DNA of 64,000 nucleotides from NCBI RefSeq assembly GCF_003667505.1, contig NZ_RCVJ01000030.1, positions 1 to 64,000 on the forward strand, read 5' to 3'. Below the pieces are notes generated by a model that saw only the letters and a list, made by a program, of their open reading frames with translations, made no database searches and had not been told where the DNA came from. Numbering within the stretch: position 1 is the first letter of the stretch; every line of letters starts with the position of its first letter. A program made the translations under genes and the position numbers. This stretch comes from Micromonospora sp. BL4. Its GTDB lineage: Bacteria; Actinomycetota; Actinomycetes; Mycobacteriales; Micromonosporaceae. Of the stretch, positions 8,515 through 16,936 are shown in pieces.

Positions 8515-10950
8515 ATGCACGTGATCCCGCTGTCCGAGGCAACCCCCGACCTGGTCGACCTGGTGGGCGGCAAGGCGGCCGGGCTGGGCGAGCTGATCCG
8601 GCTGGGCGAACGGGTCCCCGAGGGGTTCTGCGTCACGGCCGAGGCTCACCGGGTCGGTGTCATCCCGCAGGCGGAGATCGTCGCCGCGTACGAGCGGCTC
8701 GGCGCGGGCCCCGTGGCGGTGCGCTCCAGCGCCACGGCGGAGGACCTGCCGGACGCGAGTTTCGCCGGGCAGCAGGACACCGTCCTGAACGTCACGGGCG
8801 CCACCGAGCTGATCGCCGCGATCGAAAAGTGCTGGGACTCCCTGCACACCGCCCGCGCGACCGCTTACCGCGAGGCCCGTGCCATCGATCACGAGGCGGT
8901 GCGGACGGCCGTCGTCGTGCAACGCATGATCACCCCTGCGGTCGCGGGAGTGCTGTTCACCGCGAACCCCCTGACCGGCCGCCGCGACGAGATGGCGGTC
9001 GACGCGGCGCCGGGGCTCGGCACCACCGTGGTGGACGGCGCCACGACCGTGGACCACTACGTCCTCGACGGCGTCGCCCGGGACGACGCGGGATGCCTGA
9101 CGGCGGCGCACCTGGCGGAGCTGCGGACCACCGGTGCGCGGCTACAGGATCACTTCGGCCGCCCACAGGACGTGGAATGGGCGATCGACGGGGACGGCCT
9201 GCTGTGGTTGTTGCAGTCGCGGCCGATCACCAGCCTCTTCCCCCTCCCTCCCGGGACCGGCAAGCCCCTCCCCCGCGTCTACCTGGAGTTCGGTCACGTT
9301 CAGGGCATGCTGCAACCGGTCACGCCGATGGGCATGGCCACACTGCGGACCCAGATCGCCGCGATGCTCGCCTCGCTCGGCGTCCGCGTCGAGATCGTCG
9401 ACATCGGCGGCCGCCTCTACGGTGACCTGACCGAGCTGGCCCGGAGCCGGTCGTCCCGCAAGCGCCTGGTCAAGCTCATGGCGGTCGACTTCGGCCCCCG
9501 GGCGCAGGCGGTGATGGAGCACGTCCTGACGGATCCGCGGTTCGCACCGACCACGGGCAGCACCCGACGCGGCGCGACGGGCGGAGCCGCGTCCCTGCGT
9601 ACGGCCGGCCGCGCGGTGGTGGGGATCCTGCGCGCGCTGGCCCGTCCCGACGCGGCGCGGATCCGGATGTTCGAGGCGATCGAGCAGATGAGACAACGGT
9701 CGGCCGCTCCCGGCGACCTGCGAACCGCCGCCGACCGCCTGCGCTTCCTGCGGGCCGAGGACACCGAGGACAGCGCCGACGCCATCATGTGGCCCATCGT
9801 GGCGGGGATGCTCGCCGCCGCGTTGCCGGCTGCGCTGCTCAAGGGTGTCGCGAGCGCGGACGAGATCCACCGTGTGCTGGGCGGGATGCCGCACAACGTG
9901 ACGATCGAGATGGATCTGGCACTCTGGCGGCTCGCCCGGGGCGCGGACGAGCACCGCCGACTCCTGCTCGACACCCCACCGGACGAACTGGCCGCGCGCC
10001 ACCTGCGCGGCGAGCTGCCCGACATCGGGATGGCCGCGTTCCTGGACGCCTACGGTCATCGCGGCGTCGCCGAGGTCGACCTCGGCGTACCGCGCTGGGC
10101 GGAGGATCCGGCGCCGGTCTTCGCGGCGATCGCCAACTACCTGCGGGTCACCGACCTCGAGCAGGGGCCCGACCGGCGGTTCGAACGGGCCGCCGCGGCA
10201 GCCGAGACCGCGCTCAAGGACCTGGTCGTACGGGCCCGCCGTCGCCGGCCGGTACGCGGCACGATCGCCGGGTTCCTGCTCCGCCGCGCGCGGTCGTTGG
10301 CCGGCCTGCGGGAGGCCGGCAAGTTCGCCGGGCTGTACCCGCTGCGGGAGACGCGCCGGCAACTGCTGCTCATCGGCGCCGACCTGACCGGCGCCGGACT
10401 GCTGGAGCAGCCCGACGACATCATGTTCCTCACCCTGGACGAGGTGGAGGCCGCCGTGCACCAGGGCACCGACCACCGGGTCACGGTCGGTGCCCGCAGG
10501 GCGGTGCACCGCCGGGAGCTGCGCCGCAGGTCGGTACCGGTGGCGTTGCTGTCCGACGGCACCGACGTGGAGACCGTCCTGCCGGCGGCCCCCGCCCCCG
10601 ACGGCACCCTCGCCGGTGTGGGCGCGTCGGCGGGCCGGGTGACCGGCCCCGCCCGGGTCGTGCACGACCCCGGCACCGCCCACGTCGAGCCCGGCGAGGT
10701 TTTGGTCGCCGCGACCACCGACCCCGGCTGGACGCCGTTGTTCCTCACCGCCTCGGCGCTGGTCACCGAGACCGGCGCGATCATGGCGCACGGCCCCACC
10801 GTGGCCCGGGAGTACGGCATCCCCGCCGTCATCTGCGTGCCCGACGCCACCCGGACCATCTCCACCGGTCAGCTCGTCACCGTCGACGGCGGCGCCGGAA
10901 CCGTCACCGTCCACCGACCGCCGGCTCACGACCACGAGGACGAGGAATGA
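8515..10950 (+). CDS. rifampin phosphotransferase-like PEP/pyruvate-binding enzyme
   Basis: An 811-residue protein with the architecture of rifampin phosphotransferase (Rph) and PEP synthase: an N-terminal ATP-grasp domain (GGKAAGLGEL, VAVRSSATAEDLPDASFAGQ, AVVVQRMITPAVAGVLFTANP), a long middle region whose RVYLEFGHVQGMLQPVTPMG block resembles the Rph drug-binding domain, and a C-terminal swivelling domain with the catalytic His in ETGAIMAHGPTVAREYGIPAV. In Rph this His carries phosphate from ATP to the antibiotic. Length is slightly below the usual 860-870. ATG 8515 has GAGAGG 7 bases upstream; the ATG at 8476 falls within the operator. Whether rifamycins are the substrate cannot be told: the usual rifamycin-associated element is not visible upstream, and TetR control suggests another inducer. 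The next gene overlaps it by 4 bases. Confidence 0.8.
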   Translation: MHVIPLSEATPDLVDLVGGKAAGLGELIRLGERVPEGFCVTAEAHRVGVIPQAEIVAAYERLGAGPVAVRSSATAEDLPDASFAGQQDTVLNVTGATELIAAIEKCWDSLHTARATAYREARAIDHEAVRTAVVVQRMITPAVAGVLFTANPLTGRRDEMAVDAAPGLGTTVVDGATTVDHYVLDGVARDDAGCLTAAHLAELRTTGARLQDHFGRPQDVEWAIDGDGLLWLLQSRPITSLFPLPPGTGKPLPRVYLEFGHVQGMLQPVTPMGMATLRTQIAAMLASLGVRVEIVDIGGRLYGDLTELARSRSSRKRLVKLMAVDFGPRAQAVMEHVLTDPRFAPTTGSTRRGATGGAASLRTAGRAVVGILRALARPDAARIRMFEAIEQMRQRSAAPGDLRTAADRLRFLRAEDTEDSADAIMWPIVAGMLAAALPAALLKGVASADEIHRVLGGMPHNVTIEMDLALWRLARGADEHRRLLLDTPPDELAARHLRGELPDIGMAAFLDAYGHRGVAEVDLGVPRWAEDPAPVFAAIANYLRVTDLEQGPDRRFERAAAAAETALKDLVVRARRRRPVRGTIAGFLLRRARSLAGLREAGKFAGLYPLRETRRQLLLIGADLTGAGLLEQPDDIMFLTLDEVEAAVHQGTDHRVTVGARRAVHRRELRRRSVPVALLSDGTDVETVLPAAPAPDGTLAGVGASAGRVTGPARVVHDPGTAHVEPGEVLVAATTDPGWTPLFLTASALVTETGAIMAHGPTVAREYGIPAVICVPDATRTISTGQLVTVDGGAGTVTVHRPPAHDHEDEE

Positions 10951-11612
10951 CCGACACGAAGGTCCCGACGAGGGCGAAGGTGACTCCGCTGCTCCGCCGT
11001 GCGGCCGCCATGGAGGGAGCCATGTGGCGCAGCCTGTACGTGTGGGCACGGCGCAAGCCCCTGCCGCTGGCACCGGGCGACGACCCGTTCGGCTACCTCG
11101 GCGTGGTCAAGCCGATCCTCGGCATCTTCATCGCCCTGTCCGTCGTGGAGATTCCGATCTTCGACCTCATCGTCACCCACGTGGTGCCGTGGCGGCCGGC
11201 CCGCTGGATCGTGCTCGGCCTCGGCATCTGGGGTCTGCTCTGGATGGCCGGCCTCTACGCGAGCATGCAGATCCACCCGCACATCGTCGGTGACAAGGGC
11301 CTGCGGGTACGGCTGAGTTCGGGCATCGACATCTGGATCCCGTGGACGGACATCGAGGCCCTGCGCAAGCGTTACCGCTCGCTGCCCTCGAGCAAATCGG
11401 TGCAGGTCGAGCAGGAGGGCGAACGCCGCGTCCTGAACATCTCGGTCGGCAGTCAGACCAGCGTCGACGTCGTGCTGCGCCGGCCGACGACCTTCGACCT
11501 GCCCAAGGGCCGGTCCGAGCCGATGGACGAGCTGCGGCTCTACGCAGACGATCCCGACGGCCTCCTGCGCAGCGCTCGCGGCACCCCCGCGACCGGAACC
11601 GTCCGCCGGTAG
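10947..11612 (+). CDS. membrane protein of unknown function in the Rph-like operon
   Basis: A 221-residue protein with about 55 N-terminal cytoplasmic residues, two transmembrane helices (about 53-75 and 87-110, each rich in Ile/Leu/Trp) and a soluble C-terminal beta-rich region of about 110 residues beginning VRLSSGIDIWIPW. This resembles bacterial PH-like membrane-associated domains, but I do not recognise the family with certainty. It overlaps the end of the Rph-like gene as ATGA and precedes the TetR gene by about 50 bases, so all three are probably one transcript. It could be a membrane partner of the enzyme; there is no direct evidence for that. Confidence 0.75.
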   Translation: MTDTKVPTRAKVTPLLRRAAAMEGAMWRSLYVWARRKPLPLAPGDDPFGYLGVVKPILGIFIALSVVEIPIFDLIVTHVVPWRPARWIVLGLGIWGLLWMAGLYASMQIHPHIVGDKGLRVRLSSGIDIWIPWTDIEALRKRYRSLPSSKSVQVEQEGERRVLNISVGSQTSVDVVLRRPTTFDLPKGRSEPMDELRLYADDPDGLLRSARGTPATGTVRR

Positions 11613-11665
11613 CTGCCGCGCGCTGGCGGAGTGTCCGGGCCAACCACTCTGAGATGATCGAGGTC

Positions 11666-12244
11666 ATGCCCAAGAAGGTCGATCACCAGGAGCGACGCAC
11701 CCTCATCGCTGACGCGCTGATGCGGGTCGCCGCGGATCAGGGCCTGGAGGCCGTCAGCCTCCGTCACGTGGCTGCCGAGGCCGGCGTGTCCGCCGGCATG
11801 GTCCAGCACTACTTCCGCACCAAGGACGAGATGATGGCGTTCGCGCTGAGCGTGGTCCGCGAACGCGGCCAGATCCGGGTCACCGGGGCGATGGAGCGAC
11901 TGGGCCCGGACCCCTCCCCCCGGCTGCTGCTGCGCACGATGATCGCCGCCCTGCTGCCACTCGACGAGCGGACCCGCGACGACGGCCGGGTGGCGCTGGC
12001 GTTCCTCGCGTACACCGCCGTGCGGCCCGCGGCCGCGCCCAGCCTGCGCGAGGACACCGCGCAGCTGACCGGGTTCATCGCCAGCCTCCTGCCCCCTCGG
12101 AACGCCGACGCCGCCGCGGCCGGCCTGCTGGCGCTCATGGAAGGGCTGGGCGTCTATCTGCTGGGTGGGCAGTACACCGCGGAGCAGGCCATGGCGGCGC
12201 TGGATGCCCACCTCGACCTGCTCTTCGGCGTCGACGCTGCCTGA
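11666..12244 (+). CDS. TetR family transcriptional regulator
   Basis: A 192-residue TetR-type repressor. The N-terminal helix-turn-helix is clear: LIADALMRVAADQGLEAVSL, then HVAAEAGVSAGMVQHYFRTKDEM. The all-helical C-terminal part would bind an effector. ATG 11666 is used; an in-frame ATG at 11654 would add four residues, and the ribosome site does not decide between them. As last gene of the three-gene operon it most likely represses the operon through the palindrome at 8479-8494 (inference). The gene converges on the amidase gene 27 bases away. Confidence 0.88.
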   Translation: MPKKVDHQERRTLIADALMRVAADQGLEAVSLRHVAAEAGVSAGMVQHYFRTKDEMMAFALSVVRERGQIRVTGAMERLGPDPSPRLLLRTMIAALLPLDERTRDDGRVALAFLAYTAVRPAAAPSLREDTAQLTGFIASLLPPRNADAAAAGLLALMEGLGVYLLGGQYTAEQAMAALDAHLDLLFGVDAA

Positions 12245-12271
12245 GCAGCGGCCGACGGGAGCCGAACGCGC

Positions 12272-13660
12272 TCAGCAGCGGGGCACGTTCGGGATGTACC
12301 CGTCGTAGCCGGTCAGCACGTACGCGTCGGAGACGTAGCGGTTGGTGCCGATCCGGTTCCAGACGGCGGTCGTGCCGTACGGGCCGGTGACCGTGGTCCC
12401 GACGGCCTGGCAGTAGATGGCGACGGTGGCGCCGTCGGCGACCGAGCCGACGACCGGATAGCCGGCGCCCGGGCCGGAGCGCACGTTGAGGTTGGCCGAC
12501 TCGGTGTTCACCGTGCCGGACCCGATGCCGGTGATTCCGTTCACCAGTTGCAGGTAGTAGGTCCAGTTCCAGTTCGGGCCGGGGTCCGTGTGCGTCGCGC
12601 CGGGCACCTCGACGTGCCCGATGATGTGCGCCCGGTCCCTCGGGATGCCGTACTTCGTCGTGAGGGTGCGGGTGAGCGCCGCCGACGAGCGGTACATCGC
12701 GTCGGTGAACCAGGCCGGGTTGTCGACGTACCCCTCGTGCTCGATGCCGATCGACTGGGTGTTGTAGGTCCAGTTGCCGGCGTGGTGGGCGATGTCCTTC
12801 TCCCGGACCGACTGGGTGACGGCCCCGTCGGAGGACCGGAAGGTGTAGTGCGCGCTGACCTTGGCCGCCGGGTTCTGGAACCAGCTGATGGAGCCGGCGT
12901 AGGAGCCCTGCGTCATGTGGATGACCACGCGGGTGACCGGGTGGCTGCCCGGGCGGCTGGCCACCGTGTAGTTGCTCGTGCTGGCCGGCGCCCACGCGGC
13001 CGGCCCGTAGTCGGTGCTGAGGGTGCCGATTCCGCCGAGCACCGCGGCCCGCTCCAGGACGCCCCGCCGGGGCGCGACCGGCCGACCCGCCACCGCCTCG
13101 CCGCGCGCCGAGGTGAATCCGGCGCGCAGCAGGTCGTAGACGTTGTCCGCGTGCAGCCGCGCGATCGACGGGTCGCTGGCGCCGCCGTACCGGGCGATCG
13201 GCGCGTACCAGGCGTTCACGTCGTCGCGGGTCGCGGCGGTGAGGCCGGCCTGATCGGCGTACGCGCGCAGCACGGCGGCCGCCCCGAGAACGTTCGCGGC
13301 GGGTTCGGTCCGCAACGCGGCCTGGCTCAGCCGGGTGAGCGCCACCGCCTCGTCCAGGGTGCGCACCTGCGGGTTGCTCGCCAGGTGCATGAGCCCGTAC
13401 CCGCCGGCGGCGCTCGCCGTACCGGCGTGCATGTCCAGCCGCGACTCGGCGTACCCCAGCGCCAGCAGCAGGTCGCGCGGGACGTCGTACCGGGCGGCAG
13501 CGGTGTCGAACGCGGCGTTCAGCGGGCCGGACGACACCGGCGCCCCGGCCGGGTCGGCAGCCGCCGGTGACACGGCCACGACGGAGCCGGCCAGGGCGGT
13601 GGTCAGGGTGAGCAGGCCGCCGAGCAGGAGCCGACCCCGGCGGAAGGTGCGTACGGCCAT
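12272..13660 (-). CDS. secreted N-acetylmuramoyl-L-alanine amidase with SH3 domain
   Basis: A 462-residue exported wall hydrolase. It has a signal peptide (about 1-36), an N-terminal helical region (about 45-190) that looks like a lytic-transglycosylase/lysozyme-like fold with ALGYAESRLDMHAGTASAAGGYGLMHL, an amidase_2 (PGRP/T7 lysozyme-like) domain about 220-375 with zinc ligands in VVIHMTQGSY and GATHTDPGP, and a C-terminal SH3-like domain with LNVRSGPGAGYPVVGSV. It should cleave the bond between muramic acid and the stem peptide. ATG 13660 has AAGGAG 5 bases upstream; the long upstream open frame is ignored. Its SH3 domain is a close relative of that in the M23 gene just upstream (GYGTTAVW-type block in both). 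Probably the last gene of the five-gene cluster. Confidence 0.9.
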   Translation of the reverse strand: MAVRTFRRGRLLLGGLLTLTTALAGSVVAVSPAAADPAGAPVSSGPLNAAFDTAAARYDVPRDLLLALGYAESRLDMHAGTASAAGGYGLMHLASNPQVRTLDEAVALTRLSQAALRTEPAANVLGAAAVLRAYADQAGLTAATRDDVNAWYAPIARYGGASDPSIARLHADNVYDLLRAGFTSARGEAVAGRPVAPRRGVLERAAVLGGIGTLSTDYGPAAWAPASTSNYTVASRPGSHPVTRVVIHMTQGSYAGSISWFQNPAAKVSAHYTFRSSDGAVTQSVREKDIAHHAGNWTYNTQSIGIEHEGYVDNPAWFTDAMYRSSAALTRTLTTKYGIPRDRAHIIGHVEVPGATHTDPGPNWNWTYYLQLVNGITGIGSGTVNTESANLNVRSGPGAGYPVVGSVADGATVAIYCQAVGTTVTGPYGTTAVWNRIGTNRYVSDAYVLTGYDGYIPNVPRC

Positions 13661-13725
13661 TGCCACTCCTTGCGATGGATGGGGTCGGTCTGCCGGTGAG
13701 CCGCCGGCCTCGGCGGTCCGGCTAA

Positions 13726-14895
13726 TCAGCACCAGCCGTTGACCGGACCGTTCACACCGGTCCAGAGGTAGGCGTCGGACACCCAACTGCCGTCGCTCAA
13801 CCGGTCCCAGAGCGCGGTGGTGCCGTACCGCCCGGTGTGGGAGGTGCCGTTGGCGGAGCAGGAGACGGAGACGGTGGCGCCGTCGGCCAGCGAGCCGAGC
13901 GCTCCGTAGCCCGTGCCGGGCCCGGCGCGACGGGTCAGCGCCCCGCCGCCGTTCGCGTCGACCACCGCCTGGGTGAGGCCGAGCGCGCCGTAGTTGTACA
14001 GACCCGCTCCCGCACCGGCCCAGGCCGAACCGTGCCGTGCCCCGCCCTGGTACGCGGCGGCGCCGTTGGCCAACACCCACTTGCCGATGTCGTGGTCGGC
14101 GATCGGCACGTACGCGCTGTTCTGCCGCAGCCCGAAGTGGACGTGCCGACCGTAGGCGGCGCCGCCGCAGGTGACGTCGGTGCCGGTGTTGCCCAGGAAG
14201 GCGCCCTGACCGACGCTGGCGCCGTTGACGGAGATGCTGTTCCAGAGGTGGTAGTAGTCGGTCGAGTAGCCCCGGTCGTGAATGACCCGGATCCACCCCT
14301 GACACATCGTGTACGCCGCGCCGGCCCGGGCCGCTCGGACCACCTGGTCGCCGCCGGCCAGGTCGACCGAGCTGTACGGCGACTCGTTCCCGCCCCAGCC
14401 GTGCGGGCCGCTGGTGAGCGTCCACGTCTGGCCCACCGCGAACGGCAGGGCCATGCCGGTCCGGTAGTCCCCGCCCGCGTACATCGGGGTCGGGGTGGTG
14501 GTGAGAACGGTCCTCTCCCGACCGTTCACCAGGGGTGATTCGGCGGACAGGTCGCCGAAGGCCGCCTCACCGTCGAAGGCGACCCGCCACCCGGACGGGT
14601 CCTGCCGGGCGATGAAGACCGACCCGGTCGGGTGGGCGTCCTCCTGGCGAGGCGCGAGGGCGACGGCGGTGCCGAACGCCCACCGGCCGCTGGTGCGGCT
14701 GACGGTGATGCGGGTGTCCCGCGCGGCCACGGCCGTGTGCGGGTCGGCCGAGCCGAGCAGTTTGGCGGTCACCGCGGCGGTGAGGGCGGGGGTGTCGGCC
14801 GTAGCGGCGGCGGCGCTGGGCGCCGCCCCGATGAGGCTGGTGACCGTCAGCAGGGCCGTGGCCGCGCCGGCGGACCATCGTCGAGCGTGTCTCAT
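13726..14895 (-). CDS. secreted M23 metallopeptidase with SH3 domain
   Basis: A 389-residue exported protein: signal peptide (about 1-33), an N-terminal domain of about 110 residues with FGTAVALAPRQEDAHPTGSVFIAR of unknown fold, an M23 peptidase domain with NESPYSSVDL (metal-binding Asp region), TDYYHLWNSI and RHVHFGLRQ, and a C-terminal SH3-like domain LTRRAGPGTGYGALGSL. The organisation resembles alpha-lytic-endopeptidase-type LasA/LytM peptidases. ATG 14895 is preceded by GAGG at good distance on the minus strand. It lies 26 bases after the MauE-like gene and 65 bases before the amidase gene. The peptidase and amidase carry sister SH3 modules, suggesting that both bind the same wall ligand. 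Confidence 0.88.
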   Translation of the reverse strand: MRHARRWSAGAATALLTVTSLIGAAPSAAAATADTPALTAAVTAKLLGSADPHTAVAARDTRITVSRTSGRWAFGTAVALAPRQEDAHPTGSVFIARQDPSGWRVAFDGEAAFGDLSAESPLVNGRERTVLTTTPTPMYAGGDYRTGMALPFAVGQTWTLTSGPHGWGGNESPYSSVDLAGGDQVVRAARAGAAYTMCQGWIRVIHDRGYSTDYYHLWNSISVNGASVGQGAFLGNTGTDVTCGGAAYGRHVHFGLRQNSAYVPIADHDIGKWVLANGAAAYQGGARHGSAWAGAGAGLYNYGALGLTQAVVDANGGGALTRRAGPGTGYGALGSLADGATVSVSCSANGTSHTGRYGTTALWDRLSDGSWVSDAYLWTGVNGPVNGWC

Positions 14896-14921
14896 GGTGA
14901 CCTCGCTTCCGGGATGTGGGG

Positions 14922-15788
14922 TCAGGCCGGGACCACGGAAAGCCGGGGGCCGGCGGCGGGCGGCGTGCCGGCCAGGCTGAGCAGGGTGTGTCCGGTGGCG
15001 TTGTCGACCACGGCGACCCGCACCGCGTCGGGTTCCCGGTCGGTCAGTGGCACGGCGAACACCGCCGTCACCAGGCGGCCCTGGTATCGGGCGGCATGCC
15101 CGACGAAGCGCCAGTCGCCGTCGTCCCAGTGCTCGCGTACGTCGGAGCGGAGCAGCGGCGCCACCCGCCGGTAGGCGTCGCTGAGCTGCAGTTGCTGCAC
15201 GGTGGCGAGCAGCGGCACGCCGGAGCCACCACGCAGCGGATGGGTCAGCCGGGCCCGCAGCCGGCGCAGCGGCAGCAGCCAGACGTGGTCCAGCTCCGGC
15301 GAGAGCGCCACCACGGCGGCAAGTTCGACGAGCAGCACGCCGACACCGGCCGGCGGCCGCCCGGCCAACGCGGTCGACCAGCCCTCGGTGGCCAGCAGAG
15401 CCAACCCGCCCGCCACCGCCAGCAGTCCGGCCCGTGCCAGGCTGCGCCCGGAGACCGGGGTGGGCCGGGCACTCAGGCAGCCGCAGGAGGAGGTCGGGGC
15501 GGCGCGGCGGGCGTACGCGAGGTAGCCGAGGAAGGCGACGGCCAGCACGGTCGCGGCCAGCGCCTCGGCGCGCAGGACGGGTGGCAGCAGGAGCAGCCCG
15601 CCGAGGGTCACTTCCATGCCGCCCAGCAGCCGGTACGCGGGCAGCGCCCGGTCCTGCCCGACCAGCCGGGCGAGCGCGGACCGGTTGGCGGCCGCTGCGG
15701 CGTGCGTGCTGACGAGCTTGACGCGGGCGGACCAGATCAGTACCGCGCCCACGACCAGTGGCTGGAGCGTCGCGATCAGGTCGATCAT
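14922..15788 (-). CDS. MauE/DoxX-type redox-associated membrane protein
   Basis: A 288-residue protein. The first half has four predicted transmembrane helices (about 5-20, 55-72, 76-92, 113-133), matching the MauE fold, with a conserved-looking paired cysteine motif SCGCL at about residue 101 facing the end of helix 3. The second half is soluble with several acidic and beta-rich stretches. MauE proteins are thought to help form or shuffle disulfides in cysteine-rich exported partners; here a protein with about 15 cysteines is encoded two genes upstream. ATG 15788 has GGGGAG upstream. The C-terminal soluble extension is longer than in classic MauE and I cannot assign it. Confidence 0.8.
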   Translation of the reverse strand: MIDLIATLQPLVVGAVLIWSARVKLVSTHAAAAANRSALARLVGQDRALPAYRLLGGMEVTLGGLLLLPPVLRAEALAATVLAVAFLGYLAYARRAAPTSSCGCLSARPTPVSGRSLARAGLLAVAGGLALLATEGWSTALAGRPPAGVGVLLVELAAVVALSPELDHVWLLPLRRLRARLTHPLRGGSGVPLLATVQQLQLSDAYRRVAPLLRSDVREHWDDGDWRFVGHAARYQGRLVTAVFAVPLTDREPDAVRVAVVDNATGHTLLSLAGTPPAAGPRLSVVPA

Positions 15789-15857
15789 GATTCTCCCCTC
15801 GAATGTCTCCGGCGGGCGGCACGCCGATGCGCGGAGGCGCGCCGCCCGGGGGTCCGG

Positions 15858-16454
15858 TCAGGCGGCGGCGTAGACGGTGGCGATGTCGACCTCGTTGGTG
15901 TCCGGGTGCCAGGCGCCGAGCACCTGGACGTGCCGACCGACCCGCAGCAGCGACAGGTCGCTGACCGCCGGGGTGCCGTTGTAGACCGCGGCGGACCGGT
16001 CGGGCACGACGTGCGCGACGATCCGTCGACCCTGGTGGTCGAGGTGCAACACGTTGCGGCCGACCGCGGCGATGTGCCCGTGCAGGTTGACGATGTTGAG
16101 CCAGACGGAGTCGGCGGCGAGTGTGCCGTCGGGCAGGCGGACACCGCGGGCGTAGAGCCCGTCGCCGATGGCCACCTTGTCGAACGTGGTGGGGTGCAGC
16201 TTCCAGATGCTCGTGCCGTCGGTGATCCGGATCGAGTGCAGCACGGTGTCCGAGCCGGTGACCAGCAGCATGCTGCCGGAGATCTTGCTGATCCGACCCT
16301 CGGCGAAGTTCGGGTCGGGCGCGCCCGAGTCGATGGTCGCGGGTTCGGCGGCGAAGGCCGCCTCGGGGGCCAGCGAGCCGAGGCCGGTGGCCCCGACCAC
16401 GCCGCCGAGCGCCGCGGTGGCGAGCAGCCGCCGGCGGTCCAGGGTCTGGTTCAT
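15858..16454 (-). CDS. Tat-exported protein, DUF5666-like beta-barrel
   Basis: A 198-residue protein with a Tat signal (RRRLLATAALGG, about 1-36) and a mature beta-rich region of about 160 residues composed of short repeated strands (GRISKISGSMLLVTGSD, VGRHVQVLGAWHPDTNEV), similar to OB-like DUF5666 domains. It contains no cysteine or obvious cofactor motif. The Tat route suggests that it folds before export, possibly together with a partner. It lies 16 bases after the cysteine-rich gene, which lacks any signal peptide, so hitch-hiking export of that protein is possible (inference). Confidence 0.75.
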   Translation of the reverse strand: MNQTLDRRRLLATAALGGVVGATGLGSLAPEAAFAAEPATIDSGAPDPNFAEGRISKISGSMLLVTGSDTVLHSIRITDGTSIWKLHPTTFDKVAIGDGLYARGVRLPDGTLAADSVWLNIVNLHGHIAAVGRNVLHLDHQGRRIVAHVVPDRSAAVYNGTPAVSDLSLLRVGRHVQVLGAWHPDTNEVDIATVYAAA

Positions 16455-16470
16455 GGTGGCGCCCTTTCGT

Positions 16471-16884
16471 TCAGACCGTGTCGACCGAGCAGGGCCGGAG
16501 CCCCGCGGAGAGACTGGCGATCGCGCTGTACGCGGCCGGGGTGAGATCGATGATCCGGTTGCTGCCGCAGGCGGAGCCGCAGCAGGTGCGCTCGCCGCAG
16601 AACAGGTCGGTCTGCGGCCCGCAGTCGGCGATCGTGGTGCCGACCCGGGCGCCGTTGCAGAGGTTGGTGGTGTAGTGCCGGAAGCCGCAGCCGCGCCGGG
16701 CCATCCCGGTCACCCCGCACCGGTCCGGGCGGGTGATGGCCAGACACGCGTCCGAGGTGTTCGGCCAGGCGTGCTGGTAGTTGCCCGAGCTGCAGGTGCC
16801 GCAGGCGCCGCCGCCGGCCGTGCCGCAGGGACCCCAGGCGCTGCCGCAGCAGAACCAGGACACCTCGCCTCGCAGAGCTGCCAT
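16471..16884 (-). CDS. cysteine-rich double-psi beta-barrel (RlpA/expansin-like) protein
   Basis: A 137-residue protein with about 15 cysteines, including CC pairs at FCCGS and TCCGS. The C-terminal two thirds fit a double-psi beta-barrel: GCGFRHYTTNLCNGARV, then VGTTIADCGPQ, then NRIIDLTPAAYSAI, corresponding to the RlpA/barwin pattern of D.GP followed by R.IDLS..A. ATG 16884 has GGAGG 6 bases upstream; the longer frame to 16929 has no site. No signal peptide is present, which is odd for so many cysteines in a bacterium and points to export with a Tat partner or to metal binding. First gene of the cluster containing the MauE-like membrane protein and two wall hydrolases. Confidence 0.72.
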   Translation of the reverse strand: MAALRGEVSWFCCGSAWGPCGTAGGGACGTCSSGNYQHAWPNTSDACLAITRPDRCGVTGMARRGCGFRHYTTNLCNGARVGTTIADCGPQTDLFCGERTCCGSACGSNRIIDLTPAAYSAIASLSAGLRPCSVDTV

Positions 16885-16924
16885 GGGTGCCTCCTCTCTG
16901 GCATGAGGATTAACAGAGACGGAT

Positions 16925-16936
16925 ATCAATATTGAT
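16925..16936. promoter_or_regulatory. AT-rich palindrome upstream of the cysteine-rich cluster
   Basis: A perfect 12-bp palindrome (ATCAAT-ATTGAT) lies 41 bases upstream of the ATG at 16884, inside an unusually AT-rich 70-bp stretch. On the minus strand a TTGACT box (16964-16969) lies just upstream. It is plausibly an operator, but the regulator is unknown. Confidence 0.4.

Noticed and set aside
9142..11073. 643-codon minus-strand open frame
   Set aside because: Shadow of the rifampin-phosphotransferase-like gene; no recognisable domain and typical GC-driven composition.
13661..14425. Upstream extension of the amidase reading frame to 14425, and of the M23 frame to 15822
   Set aside because: Clear signal peptides and ribosome sites mark internal starts, and the extensions overlap other genes.
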